Source of the DNA: Lycocorax pyrrhopterus obiensis
Taxonomy: Eukaryota > Chordata > Aves > Passeriformes > Paradisaeidae
Direction of reading: 5' to 3'
DNA length: 64,000 bases
Assembly (NCBI GenBank): GCA_014706295.1
Contig: JACSVZ010000039.1
Location: 2,418,001-2,482,000 of the forward strand
Shown here: piece after piece, positions 14,401 to 28,390 of the stretch
Position numbering within the stretch: the stretch's first letter is position 1
How the letters are laid out: the number at the start of each line of letters is the position of its first letter
Notes under the pieces: model-generated
Told to the model about the DNA's origin: nothing
The model's input: the letters and a program-made list of their open reading frames with translations, nothing else
The model's database searches: none
Translations under genes and position numbers: made by a program

Positions 14401-17400
14401 CATTATGTAGCTCAATTACTAAATTGAAACAACTTAGCACAAACCTTCATTCATGCCTTTTTTTGCTACTCCATCAAACATCTTCCAACTCTGATATTTA
14501 CACTATACTTTAGATAGCATTTCAGTCCCTGTTCTCAGTATTAAGTGCAATTTTTTAAACCAGGTGTGGATTCATACTGAACAAAAACTTCTCCATGTGA
14601 CTGAAGGATGTGATGCCCAACATTTGTTTTGCTAATAAAAATGTTAAACAACAGCCTGAATTCTCACTGGTCCTCCCATACTCCAGATGCAATCAATTAA
14701 AACATGAGAGTACAGGTGGTTAAATCTCTCTCCAAGTTGCAGGTAGTAATGTGCTGAATTCAACTCATCAATCCCAAATGAAAATGATAGACAAGTGCCA
14801 CATATCCTTGTCTTCAGTATCAAGTTTGAATTTTTTTCTTTTTTTGAAATGTCATCCTCAAAATGCCTCTCTACATATTTTCTGGCTACCTACCCCTTGT
14901 TGCCTGTCATTTAGGAAGATGTAGCACAGAGAAACTGTGCCGTGAGTCCTATTTCTACAGCCCTTGGAAGTTTTACTGGCCAACAAAGGCAGTGCTGACT
15001 CTGCAGCTGTAGAGCTGACTGAGAACCTAAATTTGTCAGCATTTCGTTCTGGTTTACTTTTAAACAACAAAAAGGGAAAACAGGAGTAGAGGAATGCAGA
15101 GTTTTATTAGGTCCTAATTTGATGTACATGCAACAAGTGCAGAAGAACAACTTCACCAAAAGACCAAAAGAACCCAAACACACACTCCAGCCACTTCCTC
15201 AGTTGTTTCAGGAGCTCTCCTGTGGGTACCCATGAAGAACAGCTGGTCTGACAGAGGGAGCCATTGGTCATAGGATGGACCTGGCACCCTTCATTATCTG
15301 GGACATGAACTGCAAGTTCAAGTCTTACTGAAGCATGAGGGGATAGCTTGCTATTAACACCAAGACTGAATTAATGCTGTGGTGACTCAGGGACTGCTGC
15401 TTACAGGGTCTATTCTGAGGCTGCCGTGGTGTTCAGAGTGCATTCAAGCAATGCAAAAACATGTATCCAGAGATCACATATCAGGACTACAAAATGCCCC
15501 TGGTCAGAAGGAAGAGATCTGCCTGTAGGACTGTTTCAACCAAATTTCACATATGTCAGCAAGCAGAAACAAAACAAGAAAATTCTGTTTAGAGGAAGTG
15601 AAAAGACAGATCTTTTAAAACATTATCCCTACATATTACTTCCATAGTTGCAAACATTATATTTTATTGCTCCTTTAGAAGCTGTAAAATACTTTACTAA
15701 ACAAATGTTCCAAGATTTCAGAACATGTAATACCTTCTTTTCCTAATAACTCAGGAAAAAAGTCATTGTACACTTTGTTTTAGCAGAAACATAAGGTAAG
15801 GCATAGGAGAATCAGAACTATAACAGAGGTATAAACACTATTAAAAATATCTGGTTTCTAGATAAAAAAGTCTATTAGCTGAACAAATGAATCTTGCGTA
15901 AAACACAGAAGAAACCTCAATTAAAATTTGCTTTAGCATGCAAAATCATTAGGTATATTTCTGTAAGTTCAGAGATATTTCTGTCCTTCTGAATTTTTCC
16001 CTCAATTTCTGAAATTATCTGCTAAACTAGAATACTCCTATGACCATCTGTGGTGAGAATCCATTCTACTTTCTCTTCTCATCCGGTCACCAGTCTCATA
16101 AGAAGACTCCTTCAGCATGGCAAGCTGGTAATACAAACTAGGAATTTACATCCTTGCTTCTTTTTCCTAACCATTCAAAAGTTCTCACCATTTAAAAAGA
16201 GTTAATATTTCCTAAATGATAGCTTGTAGAACGGAGAACACACTTTTGTGTGGGTTTAGATACAATTAAAGAAAGCTTCCACAAAGGCTGCACTATGAGA
16301 AATGCTACAAATCCACCCTGAAAATACAGAAAGAGCAGCTGACGCATGTGCCTGCGCACCCCCACCCACAAACACAGAGTAAGACTTAAGTGGTGACATA
16401 AACATGAAAAACAAAGGAAAATTAGACTGTCTGGATTCCTAGACTAGAGATTTATCCCAATTTTATTTCCATGCTGTACAACATACCAGACAGGAAATCT
16501 CCCCCACGAAGCAGCAAGGTAAATTGACAGAGCAAAATACAGAGACATGCTACAGTTACTTAACAGTTTATCACCACAACATGCAGGTAATAGTCTTAAT
16601 TTTATTAATTCATGTTGGTAGATTATAAAGTATATACAGCTTTTGAGCAGAGATCACCTCTAAGGCTCTCAGTAAGGTATCAGACCTCTCAATTTGAAAA
16701 TGCCTAGCTTCATCCATACTCAAAACCATAATCTACCGATGTTTAAAACTCCTAATTATCAGATAGCAGTGGTACTTTTGTACCCCTCACAGATTATCAT
16801 GATACGACTTGTCATGATACAACTCTTGGTTCAGTCTTTAATGGCAAAATCTTTCCAATATGGCTTGTTAAGGTAGAGAAGCATACAATTTAATGGTACA
16901 GCTCTAACCCAATGGGAAAAATAAGAAACTGCAAAGTGTTTATGCTGAACACCTAACTTTTAAGACTGACAACAAACATGTCAAAAAGGCACAGTAACAA
17001 TGAAGAAGTAAAACCCCACACAGCAGTAAAAACTTCAAATATGCGTCCACCACTCACCCCTACAACATTTGGAAGATTATCTACCTATCAAAGACAGAAA
17101 GTCTTTGCTGTGACTTGCACCTACTTAAATTCATTTGCTCTGGTTTACACTGATCCAGAACCAAGATGACTAGAAAGCCAGTTTCCTATAGGAAATGGCA
17201 CTGGTGGCATTGGTGACATTGGCTACTAGTGGACAGGTAATCTAGATTACCTAAAAGTGATTTAAAAAGCACATAATTTTCTTAAAAAAAAATATACATG
17301 ATAAAATCCTTGTTTTCAAACGAACGCAGGGTTTGCTTCATATTCTACATGAATTTCTTAAAAATGCAGGGAACATTCTACATCAACAGTTTCAAGAATC

Positions 17401-20400
17401 CTGATCAAAATTTGAATTAATATTTTCTAATTGTTTAACATAATCTTTCATCACTGAAAGAATATCTTAATAATCTGGCTATGATAATTTCTTTGTGTAA
17501 ATGCAATCAAGCTGGAAAAAGTATAAAGATGAGGAAAACAATATCTTCTCACCATTACTTTGGTGGTATAGAAAAAAAAGGGGCAAATAAAAATACCTAT
17601 ATCTATCTTTGGATACATTTAGCCCCACTGTGTTTTATTATTGAAAGCTGTTTTCTAAAGCAAGATATTTTTCTAACCTTACAATCTGCATTTGGTATGA
17701 CAAGTGTTTATGTGATAGCTAACACTAATTTTTAATTAATGTCAGTTTTTAAATTCTACTGTAATTTGAACGTGTTTTTTCATAGTCTTTAGCATCCCAG
17801 CACCCAAAAACCTATCGGCATGGGGCGAATGACAGGATTAAGACTTATATAATTCAACCCTGCTATTTCTTCCCAGGGCATGTGGTGTGTCTGCACTGTC
17901 ACTTGTTTACTTTTATTATGCACAGCCTTTGTATAGAACTACATGTTTTTCCATAAGGTGAAAGCCAATGACTTGTACCCGTCTTAGATGATGTGAACGC
18001 ATCAATTTGCTGGATGCTCCTCATATCTACATTGCAAATACTGGAAATTTCTGGTTTTATTTAGCATGGCCTCAACTCCTTTTTCCTGGTGTATGGTGGG
18101 ATCTGCTAGGACAAAAGGGGAATAAATAACCTTGTCTCAGAGAGGAGAACTAAACTTGAGTTGAAAGCCAGCCGTTGTGTGTCACCTTGGCAACTTGCTG
18201 ACAAGGTATAACGAGTGGGCTACGCAAGACCTAAAGGCTGAAGCCAGGAGTTTCAAGGTGAAGGAAGATAAAGCTTAGGACAGGCACCCTGGCACAGCTG
18301 GGCCAATGCGGCCAATGACTACTGTCTGCCTGGATGATACCTGTGGCCTCAAATATTTTTCAACACCCTAGCACTTCATATTTAATCAATGACAGCTTTC
18401 ATATATTGAAAAGTAACTGTTTCAGTAATATTGAAGGAACACAAAATACAAGAAGGTCTGTTTTTAAATCCTTTGCCAATCTGTGCCATTTGATGATTCA
18501 GAATAGAGTATCAAGCTCAAATTTAGCAGATACTAGACAAATTAGCAGGAAGTACTTCAAAGACCTTGTTTTCTTTTTTGAGACAGGGCTCACCATGTCT
18601 GAACGAACATGCTGCCAGAGGTACAGGACTGGCAGATGCACTCACAGTACCACTAACATCCAACTTACATCAACAGTCACTGCTTCCAGCTGTTGATAAA
18701 CACCACTACACTTAACGAGCTGCAGAGAAGGGCTCACCCAACCCACAGCAAAGGAGCTGAGGGGGCACAACCAGCCGCCATAGGCTTTGACAGTAACCGT
18801 CTCTTGTTTTCTTGGCAAGGGACTGGCTGAGTTTGCCTGACCTTTATGCCGTTCTCCAGCAACACATTCTGCACACTTTGTCTGCTCATCATCAAGGCAG
18901 TAGTTATGCTGACGTATTTCCAAGGAGTATAAAGGGACTGTGAATCATGTTGCAACTCATAGTAGGTACCCGGTTTAATGCAAGGCTTTAAGCCCACTTT
19001 GTGCAAGGAGGAGCCCTCTGATGCAGACCTCAGACTGGGGCTCACATCAGCTTTTCCTCAGAAAGGGCTCTTTCACAGTGCTTGGAAAAACTTGCTGCCA
19101 GTCATCAAAATGATGATAAATGTGGGGAATTCTCTGACTCCAGGATAACTACCTCCATGCCTAGCCATATTAAATGACCACCTCCAATTTTTTCTGTAGT
19201 ATTTAGATATTCCTGCAGCAGATGCCTGGGATTCAATGGACACCCATAAAACCCATACAGCAGGTATCTTCTCAGCTATGTAAAGCTTATAAAGTCAGCA
19301 CCGCTGCTACATATGGCACTATATGACATGCAAAAAACCCAAACACTGCCTACTGATGCTAAGGTACCCTGGAAACAGGGTGGATAGAAAACGACGGCAG
19401 TCATTAGGAGGAGAAAGAGATATCCCTGGTGAATACAAGAAAGAAAAAAAAAAAACAGGGAGGCAGAACCAGCAGTAACTGAGGGAGAAGTGAAGGGATT
19501 GAGACATGCCTACAGAAAAAATATGTTGTGTATTAAAAAGCAAGGTTGCAAATATGAGTGAGTGTTGAAAAAATGGACATAGTCATTGTGGTCCCTGTTG
19601 AGAAAACATAAAATTCAACACAGTGCTTTCTGGGCATGAAAGAGCTACAATGGGTTTGGTACAAGACTTAAACCAAATGCTTCAAAAGCGAAAACATGCC
19701 TAGAATATATAAAGATTTACACCATGAAAAATTGTAGACCATACTCAAGAAGGTCTGAAATGTTATGGAGCTGAATTGGCTTTACCGTCTTCAGTAAAAG
19801 CAGCCACTTAGGAGAAGTAGCAAGAAGAGATCCCACCAGCAAGCAAGGAAGGTGAGGTGCTTTATGCTGCACCAGCCAGAACAAATCAGGACTTCTTGTT
19901 GATAAAGTAGGGAAATAAAACCAAGCCAAAGCACACCACACAACATTCTGCCTCAGCACAGCTATTTGCTAGTTGTCAATTCACAAGTTTTTTTGAAGCC
20001 AACACGTTTACCAATAGCACACATCTGCTCTCTCAGATATCCACTGTTCTTATACGTGATCTTCAACGGCTGTAATTAGAACAAACATCATGTTTTTAAC
20101 CAAACTGACCTTCCTTTCCATACCATTTTTCCATATTAGGCATGCTTGGAGCTTTGAGCCAAATCTGCAATCTCAGTTCAAACCTTTTGATGGTTTTAGC
20201 CATTACCTAATAGAGACTCACAGTCCTGCTCAACTCCTAGGGTTCTGTTGATTATTCTGAAACAAATTCTTTGATGAAGTTTGCCAAAGGAAAAGAATAG
20301 CCAAGAAAAATAAAACTGAAAATCTGTCACATATTCAATGTGAGCACATCTTGATTATTGCAAAATACACGGTGTCACAAAGCACCATTTTTTCTCTGAC

Positions 20401-23400
20401 ATTGCCTAAACTTACATTTTGTTGATATACATATATATCTATAAATTACTACCTGGCTTTTTTTGAATGGATCTTTTTGCATCAGAGACCCATGCCGCAA
20501 AGATACATAAATTATATCCAAGCACTATGCAACAGTCTGTCCATTTTCTTCTATTTACAATTTTAAAAACAAAATCTCCATAATCCCCACTGATGAACAT
20601 GTCATAAACTAGATCATCTAAATGGCAGTTCTGGTATATACTTTTCAGATATTAAAAACATAAGGATTGCAAAATTTCAGTGTACACAATTTAGTTTAAA
20701 AATTGAGTTCAGACATACACACTCCTAATGACTGATTTACCTTGAGATGCTTGAGAGCAAATGTATTCTTCTATGTCATTACTCTTGTACATTAAAATCT
20801 GGACATCACTTCTTCTCCAGAGTTCCACAGCAATTATCCTTCTAAAAATGAGTAATAATTGAAAGATTTTCACCTTAAGGAAGTTTGCTTTTGGTCCTCA
20901 CACTAGAGCTTGCGTTCAGGTCCCTCAACACCCCACCATGTTGAGAGACTCATGAACCTCAGCTCTACAGAAACGGGAATGACTTCTTTCATCTTTTATG
21001 GTGTACAAACTGTCATCTCTGGCCCTTGACTACTTCAAAGGTGTCTTACTGCTATAGAGGTTCCAAGGGAACTAAGAGAGAACACCACCAAATCCCTTCC
21101 TCAATAATCTGCATGTTGGTGTGACAAGCTTGCAAAAACCTACAAGAAAGGTCCTCCACAATGCACAGAAATTCATACACTAATTACCCCTTTGCCTTTC
21201 ATTGTCAGCATGCATTACAATTAAAATAAAAGAACTTGTTTCAAATTTGTCACCACTTCCCTCTCTACAACACAATCAGACTGGAGCACTTCTGTCCACA
21301 TTGACTACATAATGAAACTGAACTTGCAAATAAAACTTATTCTAGCAAAATTAGGCATAAGATTGTACTTTGGCATGTTAAGACAGTAATACTCATCTCT
21401 GTCTGATTTTCCAGCTCCCTTAAATCCCACTTTTTTATTCCAGGAAGAAAAAATCTCCATGAATTCTAAGAAATAATTGACAGCTGCTTCACAATTCTTC
21501 GTACTTGTTTTCATCTTAAATTGCTTTAGAAGTCCACATTATTAAAAAAAAACAAACAAAACCCTGAAAATTTCTAGAGACAGAAGCATATAAATTGTTA
21601 ACTGCAATATAAATTATATTGGCATATGTTTACAGGATTTAAAATATTTTAAAGCAAATCAGCAAAATTCCAGGGATTTTTTACTTTATAGATGTAGGTA
21701 GAAATGAGTTACATTCATTCACAATATATCTTTTAATGATTTATCACATTTCATCCAGATAACCATTTTTATACCTTGCCTCTTGTACTTCATGTCTTTA
21801 GGAAGAACCATTATTAGTCGTATTTTTGCTGGCACCGAAACAGCTCTTACTCTCTAACTTGTGGAAAAGTGGCTTCATTCCCATTTCTAATTTCAGAGTG
21901 GAACTGATTATGACTGGGTTATGAACCCATATCCTACAGAGAGCCAATAAAAACATAAATAGGAAAAAAGTTTTTATAAAGAACTTTATAATAATATTTT
22001 TAATAGGATTCTGTTGGCATCTGAAATTTTGCTAGAATGTTTACAACTCTACAAATCTTAGAAACCTAAAAGGGACACAGGCTTTAACTTCTTGCACATT
22101 TACTGCTGAAAAAAGATATGGCATTTACTCAAGTCTTCCAGAAACTGTTCTTGTCCTTCAAAGATCACCAGTATCTAGGAAAAAAATCTTGATTAAATGA
22201 TAGATGCTCTGTCAATTTATTTTCTTTAGTGTGTTTAAAATGCTATGGACTAGCTTGTTAAAATGATAACTTTCTGTTATAAAATTGACAAGAATATGTA
22301 GAATAAAAAGGAATTCTAGGCATTTGTTCTTGGCTGTTTGTTTTCCTTCTTTATTTTAGACATGCAATGACGTTCTTTCTTTAGTAGGGGAAAAAAACCC
22401 CAAACACAAAAACCAACCAAAACCAGTTCAAGCGTCCTCTTTCCAACAGTCTCCTTTCCATCCAAGCCTTTCAGTGACCTCTTCTTGAAAAAACGGCATT
22501 TCAGCTTTCACATAACTTTATTTTTTAACATATCTGCCTAGAGCTTTTAGCCATCCTGCCAAATAGTGACAAATTAAATGTTGTTCATGTTGGTGTTTTG
22601 GATGTTTTTTTGATGGATACACAGCCAGAAAAAGGTATGATCTAATTCATTTGACACAGACAAATTGGCAACACAGTCATTGGTGACATTCAAACGAGGA
22701 ACACTGAAAGGGGCAGTGCCTTAGTCTGTCATCGATTTCCACACCATTTACCACATGTAGATGTAATGGCATTCACGGGCACAGGGTGGCATGCAGCAAA
22801 ACTATTGCTGCTTTTTGAATTTCAGGTATATGAATTATGCCAACCAAGTCTTGTATTTAAATTACCTCTCAAGTTTAGAATTGAATTAATTTATACATAT
22901 ACACAGTCTTTGCTCACATACACTTAACCTCTCCATTCCTGCTAATCAACTAGTCTGTGAACCTAACCTTGAGCATGTTGTTTCTAAGGCATTTGGTCAT
23001 TCTGGATTATTGATTTGTGCCTCTTGTTTCACACCAGTAATTTTAATCCCATCTATTACTTTTATAGGTATTTCTGTAAAGCTCTCATTCGTTAACAAAG
23101 AGTTTTGTTTTGAATCCACTGGAGTTAAATTTGGGGGAGAAAGACAAAAACACAAGAGAGAAAGTATTTCTCAGTTACACCTACAAATCAGCAGTAGAAA
23201 ATAAAGAGGCTTTAAAATCATCATTCTCATGAACGCCACGAAATTAAAAACAAAGCCACTTTGGTTGGAACCTCTTTTGTCACCAATATGTGATTTTTCT
23301 TTGCCTCCAACATTCTGATGAGACTATATTAATTAACATGTACAGCTTTGAAGAAAATTTTACTGAGAGATATGACTACATGTCATTCTCCCGAAGCAGG

Positions 23401-24892
23401 ATATTGCATTTTCTGTGTAGTGCAGAGAGCAAAGTTACTCTAAAACACTTGATATTAAAACAAGCTGATTTAAAACTGAAATAACTTACTCCAAACCAAA
23501 TTTATTTAGCAGAGTTCAAACACTACCAACTAAACTGTTTTTCTACAGAACAGCTACCCAAGGGAAAGTCTCTATTTATGACTAAAAAAGCCTAACTTTT
23601 CAAGGCAATAAAATAAGATACTGTTCTTTTGCTGGAAAGACAAAGGTGCAGAAAAGAAGAACATGCAAGTGTTCTTTTATTATACAAAACAGTGAATATA
23701 TTTAGTGAGTTTTTCTCCACACAATCTCAAGTATTTTTAAAATTTAATTTAATGTACTTCCCACAGCACGGTTGCATCAGCTCCCTAAGGAGCATTTCTA
23801 GATGCTTCTGAAGGTGCAAAGCCCCTTTTCCGCACGGCTCCTCCATCCACCCCATACACCTGGCCTTATCCAAATGGTGCCCTATATTCTGCTTTCTTGG
23901 CAGCCCCAAGTTTATTCAGCCCTTGCAGCCCAGCGGGCATCCAGGTCATCTAGAGAGCTTTCATTGGATAACAGTTCCAAATGCTGGCTACTACTTAGAA
24001 AACACTATCATTGCTTAACACCAACATCTCTCTGGGCTAGTAAAAGAAAGAGGTTGTGATTTTCATCATATAATCACCTTTTTAGTCCCTAAGGATTAAA
24101 TAGCAGGCGTGGGGGTACTTAACATTTACCTTCATGGGAGAACTCTCATTCAAAGGAAATGCTGTTCTTGCTCATGGTTGAAAGACCCTGGGTGAAACCT
24201 AGGTATCAAAACAACTTTAATATGTTGTGGTTTGCATTTTGTTTAGGTTAACCTTTGAGAGAGAGGACTCCCTTTTTTCCTTTTAAAGCACAATGCATGT
24301 TTATGGCACAAGAAAATCAGTCTTATTACTGCCATTCATTTAAATCAGATATTCCTGGACCAACTCTTAGTGTATTCTAAAAAAATACACCACATAGTCT
24401 TGAACTGTTTGCTTCTGGGAATATGGTTAGTTTAGTCCTCTTCAGTAACAGGTGAGTCGGATGGAGTCGGATTCTTCTGGAAACAAGACTTCTGCAGGTG
24501 GTTTGTGTGCCCACTCATCCGCTCCAGGTTCCCCTCAAAGAAATTTGGCTTTTCAACTCAGTAGCTGATTCTGATCTGACTTCAGAGAGAGAAAAACTGA
24601 TTAAAAATTTTGCCTTCTTACATATTTAATGAAAATAAATGACCTGGCAGAGGCAAGAAATTATGTGCAAATTTTGTGCCAAAGAAAGGTGCCACATGTG
24701 ACACAGCTCTTGCTGCATATCAGAAATCCATGGAAGAGGAACAGGCAATATGTCATAGCAGAAGAAAAAGCACCAGAATGAGCTCTGATCATCTTAAGGC
24801 ACCATAACAGAAAATAAACATAATGCCATGTTTTATTCATTTTGTTGCTTAAGGGGCTACCTGTTCATTAAAATCACATTGAAGGGAAGCCG
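8476..24892. other. Unique AT-rich intronic sequence
   Basis: No gene or named repeat could be supported. There are short A/T homopolymer runs (for example near 8935-8955, 9308-9323 and 19441-19455). A block of somewhat higher GC around 17800-18330 and another at 18560-19060 stand out from the background, but I could not assign them to a family. Open frames are short and unremarkable. Confidence 0.65.
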
Positions 24893-25305
24893 TGTGAGGA
24901 GCAGCTGAGGGCACTTGGTCTGTTCAGCCTGGAGGAGACTGAGGGGAGACCTCACTGCAGTTACAACTTCCCCTTGAGGGGAAGAGGAGGGGCAGGCACT
25001 GATCTCTTCTCTCTGGTAACCAGTGCCAGGACCCAAGGGAATGGCCTGAAGTTGTGTCAGGGGAGGTTTAGACTGGATATTAGAAAAACTGTCTTCATCC
25101 AGAGGGTGGTTGGGCATTGGAACAGGATCCCCAGGGAAGAAGTCACAGGACCGGCCTGACAGAGTTCAAGAAGCATTTGGACAACGCTCTCATGCACATG
25201 GTGTGACTCTTGGGGGTCGTCCTGTACAGGGCCAAGAGTTGGACTTTGATGATCCTTGTGGGTCTCTTCTACCTCAGCTTATTCTGTGGTTGTGCAATTC
25301 TCTGC
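24893..25305 (+). mobile_element. CR1 LINE 3' fragment, plus strand
   Basis: This stretch reads as a CR1 3' segment: GAGGAGCAGCTGAGGGCACT, then TGTTCAGCCTGGAGGAGACT, GGAGGTTTAGACTGGATATT, CATTGGAACAGGATCCCCAG, and a 3' end with GATGATCCTTGTGGGTCTCT. The internal conceptual protein is interrupted, so the copy is dead. It lies antisense to KCNQ5 transcription. Its 3' edge was judged from the loss of similarity near 25285-25305. Confidence 0.9.
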
Positions 25306-27349
25306 TCATGCAGCATCATTTGCATTTTTTAATTGCTAGTTTTACATACAAAGAACAAGACTTGGAGAAAGGAGCAACCAATATTGTCTTGGAATCAGTC
25401 AATGAACATGAAGTAAGGTTATGGCTGCCAAATACCTTTGCAAAACGTGAGGCAATAACTCCTTTTCACTTAACACAGAGGTCACAGCAGAAATACCTAT
25501 TTGCCAAAGAGCAGGTTCCCCACCATGCCTGCATCCAGCCAAGCCCAGCAAGTGGGTTTGCTCTGCATTTGCCTAGCACTTCCAGGAACTTCAGTGGCCT
25601 TAACAATCCTCTTCCACAGAATTTCAATATATTATTTGTGCCTCGCTTGTTAAAAAAATTAACCTATGCAGTCCACCTGCTAGCCCAGAACCATAAATGG
25701 TGATATCCAGCACTAGCTTCTAACCTCATCTTTAAAAATTTTGAGACCTAGAGCTGTTAGCTGTCATCGCTCCCCAATTCCCCAACATATGTAGAGAGTT
25801 TGGATCATCAGGAAGTTTCAGGAGGAAAAAGGGAAGAGTCATATTGCAGGGTATCAGCTACCTGGTTTTTTCTTTACTCTGAAGCCTTGGGTAGCAGGTC
25901 ATCAAGGAGATCCCAGAAACTCCACAGCAAACATTCCTCACAGACCAAACACAGAAACTACGGAAATGGTCTTGGTCAATTGGTTTCCAGAATGATGCAT
26001 ACTTTTATTTCAAACAAAACATTTAGATGTTTATTTAAACTAAAATATATTCACGACCTGGAGTGGACATAAAAATTCCCACAGATTTTTTTTTTAACTC
26101 CATATATTTTTCAATTCTTAATTTAATCAGGAGAACTATTAAGTGGAGAATCTTTTCTAAATTATGCAATTTTGAAAAAGTCCATGAGAATGTGGTAGGA
26201 TCTCCAAAGCTCCAGCTACCAAATTCATGGATGTTTCTGCCTAGTGGCTTTCCCTTCAGCTTGCCTCCAGAGAGGGCCACTAAGGAAATACAGAAGGCAA
26301 ATGCCAAACTGAAAGCACAGGGACCTGAGGAGGCAGACAGACAGCAGGACGGATTGGTGGGCAGGAGTGTGAAGCAAAGTGGTACAGTCATCACCCATCT
26401 GTGTTCCTTGCAACTAGAACCGCAGGATGATCAACAGGTTCCTGTTGCACTTCCTTGTGGTTTCCCTCTAGAAACAACTATCAACTGAGATCAGGAAGGT
26501 TAGGAATAGCAGAAACTGCCAAACACACACCCTGTTTTTCCAGAACTCAGTGCTGAATGAGTTGAAATACTTGATTGGTATTTCATAGCATAACATTAAA
26601 AAAGCTACAGTTTTTAGGTTATTTTCCTGATCTAGGAAATCCTCAATACTGTTACAGCAGCACCTGCCAGGAAAACATAGGCACACTTAAGGGCATATTT
26701 TTTCTATGAATATTTTTTTTTGTATCAAGAGCATAGCTTCAAAAAGCTCCTTCATGCTTAAAACTGTGACTACTTTAAATGAATCATAAAAGTTAGCAGT
26801 TGTTGTACTGGCTTCTCAAGCTGTTATTTTATGCCTCAAGCCAAATTTTAAAGAAGAAACACCAGTGTGTAACATCAACTTGTCTTCAGTTACTGGCTTG
26901 CTTCATCCTCAACCAGGAGTTGTGAAATGTTAAACAACCTGAAGAATATTTCTAACTTGCAGAAACTTTGCTTTGAATTATCTTCTGATTAGCAGCACAA
27001 TAGCAGGGTTTCTTTTTCTTAAAAGTATTTCAGGCACAGATAAAAATAAACAGGTTAAAACATTACATCTTACTACTAAACACAAAAGTACTACACACAT
27101 TGTTTATCAGTCCAAACATTTTGTACATTCATATAAAGTCCACAAATGCTGCATTTGATACCTGAACTGCTCACTTTGATTAGAGGTCTTTAAAAAACAA
27201 TATCAAGGTAGAAAAATCGTAAATAAAGATGAATACATATGAAGGGAGTCACTCACCTTTCTTTAATATGTGCTAGGGGATAAAATACACTTCTAAACTA
27301 TTACTTACATATACAAGACTTCAGGTAAAAGGAAGCAAAAAATATAAGG
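25306..27349. other. Unique intronic sequence between CR1 fragments
   Basis: No exon or repeat is identified. An open frame runs out of the preceding CR1 copy to 25703, and another of 141 codons lies at 26063-26488. Neither resembles a known protein family. Confidence 0.6.
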
Positions 27350-27506
27350 TTTGCCCAAAGAGGTGGTATATGTCCCATCCCAAGGCCATCTCTGAGCAAC
27401 CTGATCTAGTTGAAGATGTCCCTGCTCATTGCAGGGGTGTTGGACAAGATGATCTTTAAAGGCCCCTTCCAATCCAAACTATTCTAAGATGCTGTAATTC
27501 TATATG
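27350..27506 (+). mobile_element. CR1 LINE 3'-terminal fragment, plus strand
   Basis: A short CR1 end is recognisable from AGAGGTGGTATATGTCCCAT, CTGAGCAACCTGATCTAGTT, GATGATCTTTAAAGGCCCCT and TCCAATCCAAACTATTCTA. It corresponds to the last 150 or so bases of the element, including the conserved tail hairpin region. It is a 5'-truncated dead copy, antisense to KCNQ5. Confidence 0.88.
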
Positions 27507-28350
27507 AAGGACAAACACCTCCTTTTATTTGGATTCTTCTGAAATGCCTGCATCTCTAGTGGGACAAAAGGAGAAGCCTGGAACAGCTAGCACAATGACA
27601 CTGCGGCTGGTTCATTAAAGGTTTTTAAGTGTTAATCATTCCACAGTACAGAGCCATGTTTGCAGTCCTGAGGGATAAGACCTGGGCCCTTGATAACTGC
27701 AAAGTGAGTCCAAACCAAAGCGAGTCTCTTCAGTGCACGTCCCGTGCAAGCCCAGTTATGTACTGCAGCCAGCAGGCTGTGGTTATCACCTCTGCCACAG
27801 GGCACTGCGGCATGGTCCTTGGCTCTTTACAGCAGAAGCCCTGGAAAACACTAAGATTTGAACTGAAAGTATCACTAAAGACACAGAGTCTGAGTAAGAA
27901 AGGGTGAAAAACATGTTTACACATACAACTTGTATGGTTTTAAGGCAGAGCACCGTTGCTCGCCAAGTTTCAGAAGCCAGCCCAGACTGACTCACCAACT
28001 TTTTCACAATGATTTGTCTTTTCTGGAGGGGTAGAAGCAAGTGATTAAAAGTTAAAGCTTGCCAAACTATTAGCAGCTTCTAATACTTTTAACCAATATT
28101 CAGCAATACTTACATCCTTTCTCTCCACCCTCTCCAACTCTACTTTGTACTTGTAATACTGAATTGTGCTTCTTAGAGCACCAAGGAGAGGAAAGAAGCT
28201 CATCTCAGAGCATAAGTCTCTCCTCTGTGAATTCCTCATGAAAAATGCAACAAGAAATCTCTAGTGGGAGTCTCACCTCTTTTCCACATTTTGGTCATCC
28301 GCAGAGAAAAGGGGGGAAGGGGAAGAGAGAGAATGGCTGGTTGGGAATTT

Positions 28351-28390
28351 TTAGTAAATTATTAGTAAATATTAGTAAATTTAGTAAATA
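28351..28390. repeat. Short tandem repeat, ATTAGTAAAT unit
   Basis: About four copies of a 9-10-base unit (TTAGTAAAT / ATTAGTAAAT) lie head to tail. Two are identical and the others differ by a base of length. Confidence 0.8.

Noticed and set aside
17800..18330. Possible solitary LTR or conserved element of raised GC
   Set aside because: I could not find matched TG...CA ends, a target-site duplication or a family resemblance, so no element is called.
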